Assembly: GCF_019345465.1 (NCBI RefSeq)
Contig: NZ_JAHKRC010000009.1
Span: 62,001-126,000, forward strand
DNA: 64,000 nt
Direction of reading: 5' to 3'
Origin: Pseudomonas sp. NKUCC02_KPG
GTDB lineage: Bacteria > Pseudomonadota > Gammaproteobacteria > Pseudomonadales > Pseudomonadaceae
Made by a program: the position numbers and the translations under genes. The stretch's first letter is position 1, and the number at the start of each line of letters is the position of its first letter. The notes under the pieces were generated by a model. That model had not been told where the DNA came from and made no database searches. It worked only from the letters and a program-made list of their open reading frames with translations. Positions 28,694-37,743 of the stretch are shown here, in pieces.

Positions 28694-30502
28694 CTAGGCG
28701 ATATCGCCCGAGGTTTGAGGCGCATCAAGGCCCATCGAGTGAAGGCGCGCGTAGTAGCCGTTTTGCGCCATCAGCTCGGCATGGGTGCCGCGCTCGACAA
28801 TTTGACCCTGATCCATGACCAGGATCAGATCGGCTTTCTCGATGGTCGTCAGGCGGTGAGCGATCACCAGCGTGGTACGACCTTTCATCACGTGGTCGAG
28901 TGCTGCCTGGATATGGCGCTCAGACTCGGTATCCAGCGCCGAGGTGGCTTCATCCAGAATCAACAATGGCGCATTCTTGAGCAACGCCCGGGCAATGGCC
29001 AGACGCTGGCGCTGACCGCCGGAAAGCAGCACGCCGTTCTCGCCGACCTGAGTGTCCAGGCCTTGTGGCAATTGCTCGATAAAGTCCATCGCGTAGGCAT
29101 CACGCGCCGCTTTTTCGATATCGGCACGGGGTGCACCCGCCAAATCGCCATAGGCAATGTTGTTGGCCACGGTGTCGCTGAACAGGGTCACATGCTGAGT
29201 CACCTGGGCAATGTGACGGCGCAGGTTAAGCAGGCGGTAGTCCTCGATATCAACACCATCGAGCAGAATTTCGCCCGACGTGTGGTGATAGAAACGCGGA
29301 ATCAGGTTCGCCAGTGTCGACTTGCCGCTACCGGAACGCCCCACAAGCGCCACCATCTGCCCTGGTTCGGCCGTGAAGGTCACGTCCTTGAGCACCTGAC
29401 GATCGGTGTCCGGGTAGGTGAAGTTCAGGTTACGCACTTCAAGGCGACCGCTGACGTGGTCGCGCTCAACAGTGCCGGTGTCGACTTCAGGCTGCTCGTC
29501 CAGTTGCTCAAAGATACTTTCAGCACCGGCCACACCCTTCTGGATCGTCGAGCTGACTTCAGACAGCTGGCGAATCGGCTTGGGCAACAAACCGGCCAGG
29601 GTGATGTAGGCAATCATGTCGCCCGCCGAAGAGTCGCCGCGCAGGTAAAGCACCAGGAACATCAGGACGCCCATGGCCACGTAGATGACCAGTTGCAGCA
29701 TCGGGGTGTAAATCGCCCCGGTACGGGTCATGCGCAGTTGCTTGTCAGTGTTGCTCTGACTGGCTTCCAGAAAGCGCTTCTGCTCGTAGGCTTCACCGCC
29801 AAAACTGCGTACAACGCGATAACCCTGAATAGTTTCCGAGGCGACGTGCGTCACGTCACCCATCGCTACCTGGATCTTCTTGCTTTGCTTGCGGAATTTT
29901 TTGCTGGCCGTGCTCACCATGACGGCAATCAGCGGCAGGATCGCAACCATCACCAGCGTCAGGCGCCAGTTCATCCACAGCAACGAGCCAAACAGGAACA
30001 CAACGGTCATGCCTTCACGGATGACGACCTTGATCGCATCGGTGGCAGCGCCGGTGACCATGGTCACGTTGAAGGTGATACGGGAGATCAGGTGGCCCGA
30101 GTTGTGCTTGTCAAAGTAGCGATTGGGCAGTACCAGCAGGTTATTGAACAGCTGAACCCGCAAGTCATGCACCAGGCCCAGAGACACCTTGGCCAGGAAG
30201 TAGTTACCCAGGAAGGAACCCAGGCCCTGCCAGGCGGCGATCAATACGATCAGTATCGGCACGACCTGCAACAGGCGCAGATCACGCAAATAGGGAACAG
30301 TGGGGAACAGCACTGCATCCGGATTGGACAGGCCATCGACGAAATACTTGAGGATGTAACCAAGCATTGGCTGGGTCGAAGCGAAAATAAGAAACCCGAG
30401 GATACTCAGCAGGAAAAGGCCGACATAAGGCCGGACATAGCTGAGCAGGCGCAGATATATCTTCAAGCTCGATTCGCTTGTGCTGGGGCTGGATTCGGTC
30501 AT
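28694..30502 (-). CDS. msbA: Lipid A export ABC transporter permease/ATPase
   Basis: MsbA flips lipid A-core across the inner membrane as a homodimer of fused membrane and ATPase domains. The 602-residue protein has about six N-terminal transmembrane helices (residues 20-330) and a C-terminal nucleotide-binding domain with Walker A GRSGSGKST, signature LSGGQRQRLAIARALL and Walker B LLILDEATSALD. Length is normal for MsbA (582 in E. coli). It is divergent from the waaL-type gene and upstream of hldE. Corresponds to PA4997. Confidence 0.95.
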   Translation of the reverse strand: MTESSPSTSESSLKIYLRLLSYVRPYVGLFLLSILGFLIFASTQPMLGYILKYFVDGLSNPDAVLFPTVPYLRDLRLLQVVPILIVLIAAWQGLGSFLGNYFLAKVSLGLVHDLRVQLFNNLLVLPNRYFDKHNSGHLISRITFNVTMVTGAATDAIKVVIREGMTVVFLFGSLLWMNWRLTLVMVAILPLIAVMVSTASKKFRKQSKKIQVAMGDVTHVASETIQGYRVVRSFGGEAYEQKRFLEASQSNTDKQLRMTRTGAIYTPMLQLVIYVAMGVLMFLVLYLRGDSSAGDMIAYITLAGLLPKPIRQLSEVSSTIQKGVAGAESIFEQLDEQPEVDTGTVERDHVSGRLEVRNLNFTYPDTDRQVLKDVTFTAEPGQMVALVGRSGSGKSTLANLIPRFYHHTSGEILLDGVDIEDYRLLNLRRHIAQVTQHVTLFSDTVANNIAYGDLAGAPRADIEKAARDAYAMDFIEQLPQGLDTQVGENGVLLSGGQRQRLAIARALLKNAPLLILDEATSALDTESERHIQAALDHVMKGRTTLVIAHRLTTIEKADLILVMDQGQIVERGTHAELMAQNGYYARLHSMGLDAPQTSGDIA

Positions 30503-30659
30503 ATCACGCGGCGGTTAGTCAAAAAGGATGCTGACTTTATCACAGCTTCTCTGGTGTACTGACTGCCGCTTGAACCCCAGCCTCCCAGGGCAGTAAAAAC
30601 GACACTTCAGGGCCAGTACGCTAGTATGGCCGTCCAAAACCTGGAATGAACCTTTCAGC

Positions 30660-32528
30660 ATGCAATTCAGTTACTTAAATTATTCAAAGCAGCGGGTGTT
30701 TGATTTCATCTGCCTGTGGCTACTACCTGCCGGTCTTTTATTGCTTCTATCCGACCTTTATTTTCTGCCAGGACGCAGTCTTCATCACAAGTTGTATTAC
30801 GGCCTGTTCAGTATTCCGACCCTTATCGCGATCATCTTGCGGCCCAAAGAGCTGAAAGAGATTCTGCGTGACCCGATAGTCCTCGGCTTCATGTTGTTTG
30901 CCGCCTGGGCGATGGCCAGCCTGATGTGGACCAACGGCGAAGAAGACTTCGTGGGTTCGCTCAAGCCGGCCTTGCACCTGCTGATGCTGTTCTGGGGCTG
31001 CGCGCTGCTGACCCGATACCGCAGTGAAAGCCTGCAACCGGTGTTCTTCGCCGCTGCTGTGATTGCCTTGGTCGCGACTGTCTATAACCTGTACATGTTC
31101 ATTCCCATCAGCCTTGTCGTCCCGGAATACCGGATGATCGGTGCGGGCGCCTTCGACAACCCGCTGCTGAGCTCTCACGCGTTCGGCTTCTTTTGCATTT
31201 ACTGGCTCACCCTGGGCATGACCTGCAAACGGCCGCAGATCCTGTTTATCGCGATCCCAGCCTTTACCATCATGTTCGCAGCACTGCTGGCCACCGGCTC
31301 CAGAACCCCTCTGGTGGCAGTCGTAATGGCCATGGTGTGGCTGAGCTTTATCTGCTGGAACCGTCGCTCACTGGCGCTGATGAGCATGCTGGTTGTGGGC
31401 GGTATCGTGGTGATGGCGCTGTTCTCCGAAATGATCATGAGCCGCGGCAGCTCATTCCGTTTTGAGCTGTGGCAACTGGTACTGGAGCAAATCAAGCTGA
31501 TGCCATGGATCGGGCATGGCTACGAGTCGACCCTGAGCCTGGACCCGGGTGCGGGCTTCTTGCTGAGCGAACCACACAACTTCGCCCTCGGCGTGCTGTA
31601 TTACACCGGTATTCTGGGCTTCACGCCCTGGCTGTTCATGCAGGTCTGGGGGCTTTACAGCAGCTGGCGCCATCGCGTGCAACCGCTGTTCATCCTGGCG
31701 TCTGCCTGGCTGGTGTACGGCATTGGTGCCGGCCTGACCGAAGGCGGCGGCATACTGCCAAGGCCGAAAGAACACTGGTACCTGCTGTGGATTCCCCTGG
31801 CCCTGATTGCTGCTCTGAGCATCAACCAGCGCCTCAAGACTTTGCGCGACCGACCTGTGCGCAACCTTTCCCAGGCGGCGTTCGACACCCTTCAGACCCA
31901 TGCGCAGGTGATTGAAGAAGATGGTCTGGGCCCCAAAGTCCTGCGCCTGGAAAACGGCAACTTCCTCAAGCTGTTCCGCGGGCGTCGCTGCTATACATCC
32001 GGCAGTTTCAACCCGTACTCCGAACGTTTTGCCGTCAACAGCGAGCGCTTGCAGGGCATGGGGATTGCCGCACCGAAAATCCTGGACCTGTATCAACTGA
32101 AGGATGGCAGTACGGCTGTGCTGTATCAGCCGCTGCCGGGCCAAACCCTGCGTCAGGTCATGCAATCGATGGGGTCGCCCGCGGTTCGCCAGGCACTGGT
32201 GGAGCGATTCGGCAAGTTCCTGGCGGTACTGCACGACAAGGGCATTTACTTCCGCTCGCTACATCTGGGCAATGTGCTGCTGATGGACGATGGCGAATTC
32301 GCCCTGATCGATATCGCCGACATGCACCTCTACCCTTCAGCGCTCAGGATCGCCTTGCGCCAGCGCAACCTGCGCCACATGCAGCGTTACCCCGAAGATC
32401 GCCGCTGGTTGTTCGAAGAACAACTGCAGGCGCTACTCGACGGCTACGCCAGCCTGGCCGACCCGGTGGCCGTCAACAGCCTGAGCCAGCAAATCAAACA
32501 GCTGGGCACGGCACACGCTGCAACCTGA
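30660..32528 (+). CDS. waaL: WaaL-type O-antigen ligase fused to a kinase-like domain
   Basis: A 622-residue fusion. Residues about 1-395 are a polytopic membrane protein of the O-antigen ligase family (10-12 helices, periplasmic loop with HGYESTLSLDPG and ending with LTEGGGILPRPKEHWYLLWI). From about residue 400 a cytosolic LPS-kinase/InaA-like domain follows (NLSQAAFDTLQTH, LRLENGNFLKLFRG with the Lys, and a catalytic loop GIYFRSLHLGN). The catalytic Asp position holds Ser533, while Asn538 and the metal-binding Asp551 remain, so phosphorylation may be lost or atypical. In P. aeruginosa the ligase (PA4999) and kinase-like protein (PA4998) are separate genes. Single-frame continuity is direct; functions are by similarity. 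Confidence 0.85.
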   Translation: MQFSYLNYSKQRVFDFICLWLLPAGLLLLLSDLYFLPGRSLHHKLYYGLFSIPTLIAIILRPKELKEILRDPIVLGFMLFAAWAMASLMWTNGEEDFVGSLKPALHLLMLFWGCALLTRYRSESLQPVFFAAAVIALVATVYNLYMFIPISLVVPEYRMIGAGAFDNPLLSSHAFGFFCIYWLTLGMTCKRPQILFIAIPAFTIMFAALLATGSRTPLVAVVMAMVWLSFICWNRRSLALMSMLVVGGIVVMALFSEMIMSRGSSFRFELWQLVLEQIKLMPWIGHGYESTLSLDPGAGFLLSEPHNFALGVLYYTGILGFTPWLFMQVWGLYSSWRHRVQPLFILASAWLVYGIGAGLTEGGGILPRPKEHWYLLWIPLALIAALSINQRLKTLRDRPVRNLSQAAFDTLQTHAQVIEEDGLGPKVLRLENGNFLKLFRGRRCYTSGSFNPYSERFAVNSERLQGMGIAAPKILDLYQLKDGSTAVLYQPLPGQTLRQVMQSMGSPAVRQALVERFGKFLAVLHDKGIYFRSLHLGNVLLMDDGEFALIDIADMHLYPSALRIALRQRNLRHMQRYPEDRRWLFEEQLQALLDGYASLADPVAVNSLSQQIKQLGTAHAAT

Positions 32529-32537
32529 CACATCAGC

Positions 32538-32595
32538 GGAGCGCCCTCGGGCGCTCCCGACCACGGCCACGATCAGCCGTTGTCTGCTGATCGTG
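32538..32595. terminator. Two hairpins between convergent waaL and acetyltransferase genes
   Basis: GGAGCGCC / GGCGCTCC with a CTCG loop (32538-32557) and CACGATCAGC / GCTGATCGTG with an 8-base loop (32568-32595). They lie between the waaL stop (32528) and the acetyltransferase stop (32597). Neither has a T run, so the terminator call is tentative. Confidence 0.5.
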
Positions 32596-32596
32596 C

Positions 32597-33217
32597 TCAG
32601 GCCTGACGCTGACGGGCCAAGGTCAAGAAGCCTTCAATATTGTCACTGCACAACTGGCCGACCGCTTGCTCGATATCGGCATCCGGCCATTCCCACCAGG
32701 CAGTTTGCAACAAGGCCAGGCGCTGCTCCTCAGGGAACCTCCAGCGCAGGAACTTCGCCGGGTTGCCACCCACGACTGCATACGGTTCAACATCACGCGT
32801 CACCAACGCACCGGCCGCCACAATGGCGCCGTGGCCAATGCTGACACCCGACAGCACGGTGCTGTTGGAGCACAGCCACACATCACTGCCCACCACCACA
32901 TCGCCACGGGTGCCGTTGTAATCGGTAATGTGCTGCGCCGCCTTGAGCATCGCCGGAAAGGGATACGTTGTTACCCAGTCGGCGCGATGGTGCCCGCCCA
33001 AAAATATATTCACCCCTTCGGCAATCGAGCAAAAAGCCCCGATGCGCAGGGTCGCGCCTTCTTTCCAGTCATGCACCAAGGGCAGACCATAGCTGCCACG
33101 ACCCATTTCGTAGTCGGGATAGCACTGTTTGAAACGGGCAACGCCCCGCTCGATTTTCGGTAATTTACGGATTGCACGCTTGGCGCGCTTCTCCCGAAAA
33201 CGTTCAATCCAGCCCAT
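32597..33217 (-). CDS. CatB-type (left-handed beta-helix) O-acetyltransferase
   Basis: A 206-residue hexapeptide-repeat acetyltransferase. The repeat runs from about residue 58 ([21 protein letters not shown], with the catalytic-type His in GGHHRADWV) to [14 protein letters not shown], the standard end of the CatB/LbH domain. It transfers acetyl from acetyl-CoA to hydroxyl or amino groups of sugars or antibiotics. Its position as last gene of a run of LPS glycosyltransferase genes makes LPS-core or O-antigen acetylation likely rather than drug resistance; this is inference. It starts 15 bp after the GT2 gene. I know no counterpart at this place in P. aeruginosa PAO1. Confidence 0.85.
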   Translation of the reverse strand: MGWIERFREKRAKRAIRKLPKIERGVARFKQCYPDYEMGRGSYGLPLVHDWKEGATLRIGAFCSIAEGVNIFLGGHHRADWVTTYPFPAMLKAAQHITDYNGTRGDVVVGSDVWLCSNSTVLSGVSIGHGAIVAAGALVTRDVEPYAVVGGNPAKFLRWRFPEEQRLALLQTAWWEWPDADIEQAVGQLCSDNIEGFLTLARQRQA

Positions 33218-33232
33218 GGTGCACTCCCCGTC

Positions 33233-34117
33233 TCAGTCTTTTTCCAGCGGTGAAAAATACAACCGCCCCAAGCCACGCCAGGTTTTACCCGTCCAGTGCC
33301 TGAACGGAATCTGTGCCAACAACTCACGGGCCAGGGCACGATTGCGGTTGGCCGTTTTCAGGAACATGGAGTTGAGAAACTTGTAACGCACCTCGTCATA
33401 CAACGGATGGTCACTGAAGAGCGCATAGATGCGCAAAATACTGTCGATCATGAAGCGATGGTTCTTGTACGAGTTGGTGGCGTGCTTGCGATAGCGCGCC
33501 ATCACCACGTTCAGGCCGTCGATAAAGTACCCGGCGTGGGTAATTTTCAGCTCGATGTACAGATCTTCAAGGCGAATGGCCGGATCAAAGCCCCCCACCT
33601 TGTCCAGCGCTTCGCGGCGGATCATCAGGGTTGGCGCTGGCGGATAAGGCTTGCGCTCAAGGAACATGTCATCGAAATCCAGACGCCTGAACGGCACGTC
33701 ACGGCGCTGGCGCTTCTCCGGGAACAGGTTGCCGTCGGCATCGATCAACTCGATATTACCCGCGCAAATACCCACTTCGGGCTTGCCATCCATGTACGCG
33801 ACCTGCACCGCAATGCGGTCCGGCATCATGATGTCATCGGAGCCGAACGGCACAATCAGGCTGCCCTTGGCACGGGCAATCGCGCCATTCAGGGTGTTGG
33901 TCAGGCCCTGATTCTGCTGTACCCGAAAGTCGAAACCATGCACCGCCTGCAAGCGCTCAATGCGCTCGACGCTGTCATCGGGCGAACCGTCATCAACCAC
34001 CAGCAACTCAATATTGGGATAGGTCTGATCCAGAACACTCTGAATGCTCTGCTCGATATAAGGCCCGTGGTTATAGGAGGCGATGATCACCGTTACCAAG
34101 GGTTGCGAATCTGTCAT
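33233..34117 (-). CDS. wapR: Family 2 glycosyltransferase (WapR-like, LPS core)
   Basis: A 294-residue GT-A fold enzyme. The GT2 signature is plain: VTVIIASYNHGPYIEQSI, LLVVDDGSPDDS and the DXD-like GSDDIMMPDR, with the acceptor-side segment GGFDPAIRLEDLYIE. Position next to waaL and length match WapR (PA5000, about 295 residues), the rhamnosyltransferase that makes the O-antigen-accepting core glycoform in P. aeruginosa; the sugar used here cannot be told from the sequence. Its ATG overlaps the stop of the upstream GT4 gene by 4 bases. Confidence 0.8.
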   Translation of the reverse strand: MTDSQPLVTVIIASYNHGPYIEQSIQSVLDQTYPNIELLVVDDGSPDDSVERIERLQAVHGFDFRVQQNQGLTNTLNGAIARAKGSLIVPFGSDDIMMPDRIAVQVAYMDGKPEVGICAGNIELIDADGNLFPEKRQRRDVPFRRLDFDDMFLERKPYPPAPTLMIRREALDKVGGFDPAIRLEDLYIELKITHAGYFIDGLNVVMARYRKHATNSYKNHRFMIDSILRIYALFSDHPLYDEVRYKFLNSMFLKTANRNRALARELLAQIPFRHWTGKTWRGLGRLYFSPLEKD

Positions 34118-35265
34118 GGGTGTTCCTTGCGTGCCTGGCTCAAGCCAGAGTCGATCAAATCCAGATACTGCTGACGGAACACTTCAATGTCGTGGTGCTC
34201 CTGCAAGTAGCGATACGCCTGTTCACCCTTGGCCTTCAGCGCCTGATCCGACAAGGCCAGGTACTCATCCAGCGCGGCGGTGAGTGTCGCCACATCACTG
34301 GGCTTCACGGCCAGGCCGCCAGCGCCTTCAATCAGCGGCAACATGGCCGGCACATTGGTTGCGATCACAGGCAAATGCCCGCTCATGCCTTCAAGCAGCG
34401 CCAACCCCAGGCCTTCTGCCAGCGAAGGCATGGTCCAGATATCGAAGGCGCGCACGTACTGCAGTGCATTCTCCTGGAAACCCAGCAGGTGCGCACGGCC
34501 AGTGAGGCCCAACTGCTCGATCTGTTCGCGCAGGCGCGACTCTTCACGCCCGGCGCCAATGATTGCCAGCTGCGCTGTCGGGTATTTGTCTTTCAACGTG
34601 GCGAAGGCTTGCAGCAAGAAACGATGGCCCTTGATCGGTACCAAACGTCCCAGAGCACCAATCATCCGTGCATCCTGATCCAGGCCGAGCTGTTCACGTG
34701 CCTGCTGGCGTGGCAGTTGCAAGGCTTCGGCTTGCTCGATGTCGATGGCATTGGTAATCGCGTAAGTATTTTGCTCGGTGAAACCGCACTTGCAGTCGAG
34801 CAGGTACTGTTTGACCGCAGGTGACACGCCTACAAAACGCCATGCCTTGTCGATCAGGCGCTTGGCCTGGCTGCGACGATAGAAGCGGTCGTATTCACCA
34901 AATCCGTGGGAAATGCCCACACACAGCGGAATTTTCAGCCAGCGGTTGAGCTGCAGCATCATGTTCACGGGCTTGAAGCGGTTGCAGATCACCACATCAA
35001 ACTGTTCTTTACGGCAGAACTTGTACAACGCCCACATGGCGCGCAGGCGCATGCCCTTGAGCGACTTGTCGCTGAACTCGAAATACACCGAGTGATCCGC
35101 CTTGCTCACCGGCTCGCCCGGACCCGGACGCCCACGCAAAAAGGCCGCCGTGATTTCGTAGCGCTCTCGGGGGAGCGCGCGCACGATCTGCTCGGCGAGA
35201 TCGGCAAAGTCATGGGATTTGACGTTGTAATCGGGCTGCAATTGCAAAACCTTGGAACGCTTCAT
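34114..35265 (-). CDS. ssg: Family 4 glycosyltransferase (Ssg-like, LPS/surface sugar)
   Basis: A 383-residue GT-B enzyme. The donor domain carries IGALGRLVPIKGHRFLLQAF and the EX7E element in SLAEGLGLALLEGMSGHLP. The N-terminal half (FEFSDKSLKGMRLRA, CNRFKPVNMM, GISHGFGEYDRFYRRSQAK) is clearly related to the WapH-like protein at 37743. Matches Ssg (PA5001), required for LPS and exopolysaccharide in pseudomonads. Its start overlaps the dnpA stop and its stop overlaps the start of the GT2 gene (4 bases each), showing tight operon packing. Confidence 0.8.
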   Translation of the reverse strand: MKRSKVLQLQPDYNVKSHDFADLAEQIVRALPRERYEITAAFLRGRPGPGEPVSKADHSVYFEFSDKSLKGMRLRAMWALYKFCRKEQFDVVICNRFKPVNMMLQLNRWLKIPLCVGISHGFGEYDRFYRRSQAKRLIDKAWRFVGVSPAVKQYLLDCKCGFTEQNTYAITNAIDIEQAEALQLPRQQAREQLGLDQDARMIGALGRLVPIKGHRFLLQAFATLKDKYPTAQLAIIGAGREESRLREQIEQLGLTGRAHLLGFQENALQYVRAFDIWTMPSLAEGLGLALLEGMSGHLPVIATNVPAMLPLIEGAGGLAVKPSDVATLTAALDEYLALSDQALKAKGEQAYRYLQEHHDIEVFRQQYLDLIDSGLSQARKEHP

Positions 35266-36716
35266 AAGTCTCCCTGATGAAACCCGGTTGCATCATGTTC
35301 TTTCACTATCCAAAACAGTTCGTGACGCCGAACCGCTTTACGGAAGAATTCATTTTCGCCATAAGGCGATGGCTTTCTACCTGCCAAGAGCTGCTGTATC
35401 GACCGCCGCACCCTGCGCTTGAGCGCGGCCCGGGGTTGCAGGTCATGCATCATGCCCAGCGCCATCGCCTTGTCACGCTGCTGTTCAAGGGTCAGCGCCA
35501 GGCTGCACGGTCGCAGGCTGAGCGAGGCATCGAACACCGGCGGCAAGGCAATGCCATCACCGCTGTTGCCCATCGGCCAACGATCGTTGTCATGCAGGTG
35601 GTTGGCGTAGCCGAGCACGGTGGACGGCTGCCATTCAAGACCCTCAAGGGCTTCAATCACGGCAGCGTGGGCACAGATATGATCAGGATGAGGGTCGATT
35701 GCCGGGTGCGGCAGCACGATCACTTCAGGGCGAGCGCGAAGGATCAACGCCCGCAAGTCAGCCAGCAGGTTATGCCAGGTCGGGGCGCCGTCCAGATCAC
35801 CGGGCAGCGGGAACGGGTTGAATTGGCGGAACACGCGAATGTCGCTCAAGTCAGCCTCTCGCGAAGCCACGGGTTGATCAGGGGCCGCCTGCATGGCGGG
35901 CAATTGCAGGCAAAAATACCCCAACTGCGCGCAACGGTCTTCAGGCACACCGGCCCAACGCGGCACGACCATGCTGTCCCAGGCGCGCAAGCGGCCTTTG
36001 AGTCGGGCTGCGTCGGCGCGTTCCAGCCCCATCTGCTGATAATGCCCGGCTTCGATTTCACCGGCGGTCAGGGTCACAATCCAGGCTTCCCTGGCCTGAC
36101 TGTATAGCCCGAAAGCCGCAAGCTCGGCGTCATCGGCATGGGGAGCGATCACCATCACACGCTGATCGCGGTAATCGGGCTGGCGAAAAACCCACAGCTG
36201 CGGCTGACCCATGACGCGGCAAAAACGACCGCGCACATGCAGTGCGCCATCGACCAGGGCCGAGCCGCAACCGCTGATATTCAGATAGCGCAGGCCATTG
36301 ACCCCACGCTCGAAAGTTTGCCTGTCCGCAGAGTCGCTGCCCGACAGTTGTACATACGGATCAAAAAACCGCCCCAGCCAGCCACTTTTGATCGTGATCG
36401 CCAGAATCAGGGTTTCATCGCCATCCAGTATCAGCGGCTGATCAACCCTCAGCTTGTCGCCCTCAAGGCGTACCGCCGGTTGCTCAGCGTCGGCAGCAAA
36501 GTTGTACCGGTAATCGTCCTGGGCCGAATAGAACAAGTGATCGGCAAACCAGGCTTCGTGGGCTACCCAGCCCAGCACCGCCAACACCGGGACCAGCCAC
36601 CAGGCCAACAGCACACCGCTGGCAATCAGCACCAGCAGGCCTATCAGCAGGCTAATGCGCTTGTTGCGCCGGTGGCGCTTGAGGAGCTGTTGTTTGCGAC
36701 TCATGGGCTGGCTCAT
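35262..36716 (-). CDS. dnpA: Membrane-anchored PIG-L family de-N-acetylase (DnpA-like)
   Basis: A 484-residue protein with two hydrophobic stretches near the N terminus (about 22-54) and a C-terminal PIG-L/LmbE zinc hydrolase domain. The metal/catalytic motifs are APHADDAEL (residues 191-199) and HPDH (343-346). It matches DnpA (PA5002), a de-N-acetylase in the LPS cluster of P. aeruginosa linked to fluoroquinolone persistence. A strand-rich middle domain (about 70-180) between anchor and enzyme may bind carbohydrate. Start at ATG 36716; ATG 36704 (MSRKQQLLKRHRR) is equally possible since neither has a strong ribosome site. A REPIN separates it from mig-14. Confidence 0.8.
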   Translation of the reverse strand: MSQPMSRKQQLLKRHRRNKRISLLIGLLVLIASGVLLAWWLVPVLAVLGWVAHEAWFADHLFYSAQDDYRYNFAADAEQPAVRLEGDKLRVDQPLILDGDETLILAITIKSGWLGRFFDPYVQLSGSDSADRQTFERGVNGLRYLNISGCGSALVDGALHVRGRFCRVMGQPQLWVFRQPDYRDQRVMVIAPHADDAELAAFGLYSQAREAWIVTLTAGEIEAGHYQQMGLERADAARLKGRLRAWDSMVVPRWAGVPEDRCAQLGYFCLQLPAMQAAPDQPVASREADLSDIRVFRQFNPFPLPGDLDGAPTWHNLLADLRALILRARPEVIVLPHPAIDPHPDHICAHAAVIEALEGLEWQPSTVLGYANHLHDNDRWPMGNSGDGIALPPVFDASLSLRPCSLALTLEQQRDKAMALGMMHDLQPRAALKRRVRRSIQQLLAGRKPSPYGENEFFRKAVRRHELFWIVKEHDATGFHQGDL

Positions 36717-36742
36717 GACTTGGCTCTTGTGATTGAACTCCC

Positions 36743-36826
36743 GCGGGAGCGAGCCTGCTCGCGATGCAGGCACTACGGCATGTCAAAAAAACGCAGTGAT
36801 ACCATCGCGGGCAAGCCCGCTACCAC
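36743..36826. repeat. REPIN (diverged inverted REP pair)
   Basis: Left unit GCGGGAGCGAGCCTGCTCGC and right unit GCGGGCAAGCCCGCTACCAC are diverged inverted REP copies around a spacer. It lies in the only sizeable gap (130 bp) within the minus-strand LPS operon, between mig-14 and dnpA. Confidence 0.8.
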
Positions 36827-36846
36827 AAGGTTTGTATGCGTATGTT

Positions 36847-37743
36847 TCAGACCTTGAACACGGGCACCGGGTTACACCAACGCTCTTTGTACTCACGGTC
36901 AGCCCGGCCAAACGAAAAGCGCAAAGGTTTGTCGACGCTGCGGGCCTGCTCCCAGGCTGACTGGGTATTGATAAAGCTCAACACGCTGCCAGGGCTGAAT
37001 TCGCGGGTCTGAGGATCGACGCCACCATTGACGTACTCCACGCTGATCCACTCCGGGGATTCGGCTCGGTACACCAGCTGAATCGCAATCGGCGCATCAT
37101 TGAGGAAAATCACCGAACCGATCAACAGTTCACGCAACAGCTCGATCACTTCGGCCATGCGTTCGGCACCGGTGGCGACAAAACCCCAGCGCCGCAGGAA
37201 CAAATCGCAATAGATGCTCGCCAGCTCAACGCTGGAAAACTCCGAAACCGGGCGCACAACGCCGCCGGCCTCCTCCAGCAAACGCAATTCGCGGCGCTGG
37301 TTGTAGCGAAACTTTTTCGACAATTCTTCGGGCGTGCGGGCCATCGCCAACTGCTCGGCCTGAGGCTTCAAGGTGCTGAAGCGGCCTTCATTGAGCTGTG
37401 ACAAATAACGCCCACGGTGACGCAACGGCGCTTGAGCATCCGCAGCGGCGGGCAGGATCAGTTCGGCATTGCCCAGATCGAACAGGCCTTTTTTACCGTG
37501 ACGCTTGAGCACATCCTTGGACAAGGCCAGGTCGCGCCCCCAGGTCGGAATCGCCGCCTGCAGTTCGCCGCCTTGCTCCCAGGCCAGATACCGCACCGGG
37601 ATACCCGCCAACTGCGCCAGGCGCTCAACCACCAGCGGATGGGTCGCCACGCTGCCGCCAAAACGCTGCCAGGCACCGGCATAGGTGTCAGCATCCACAA
37701 CGCTCCAGCCGCGCTCGCGCCAGCCTTGAAATCGATTGAGCAT
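36847..37743 (-). CDS. mig-14: Mig-14-like antimicrobial peptide resistance protein
   Basis: A 298-residue protein of the Mig-14 family, which has an acyltransferase-like (GNAT/FemAB-type) fold. Recognised from the overall sequence (GWSVVDADTYAGAW, FRYNQRRELRLLEEAGG, IYCDLFLRRWGF, FSFGRADREYKERWCNP) and from its position, which matches PA5003. In Salmonella and P. aeruginosa Mig-14 gives resistance to cationic antimicrobial peptides; the reaction is unknown. The ATG overlaps the wapH stop by one base (TGATG), so the two are co-translated. Confidence 0.88.
   Translation of the reverse strand: MLNRFQGWRERGWSVVDADTYAGAWQRFGGSVATHPLVVERLAQLAGIPVRYLAWEQGGELQAAIPTWGRDLALSKDVLKRHGKKGLFDLGNAELILPAAADAQAPLRHRGRYLSQLNEGRFSTLKPQAEQLAMARTPEELSKKFRYNQRRELRLLEEAGGVVRPVSEFSSVELASIYCDLFLRRWGFVATGAERMAEVIELLRELLIGSVIFLNDAPIAIQLVYRAESPEWISVEYVNGGVDPQTREFSPGSVLSFINTQSAWEQARSVDKPLRFSFGRADREYKERWCNPVPVFKV

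Noticed and set aside
28715..30562. 615-codon plus-strand frame across msbA
   Set aside because: Shadow of msbA; composition rich in His/Gln/Arg typical of reversed Pseudomonas genes.
32597..33217. Chloramphenicol resistance gene
   Set aside because: The fold is CatB-like but the gene is the last in an LPS glycosyltransferase operon with matching spacing, so surface sugar acetylation is more likely.
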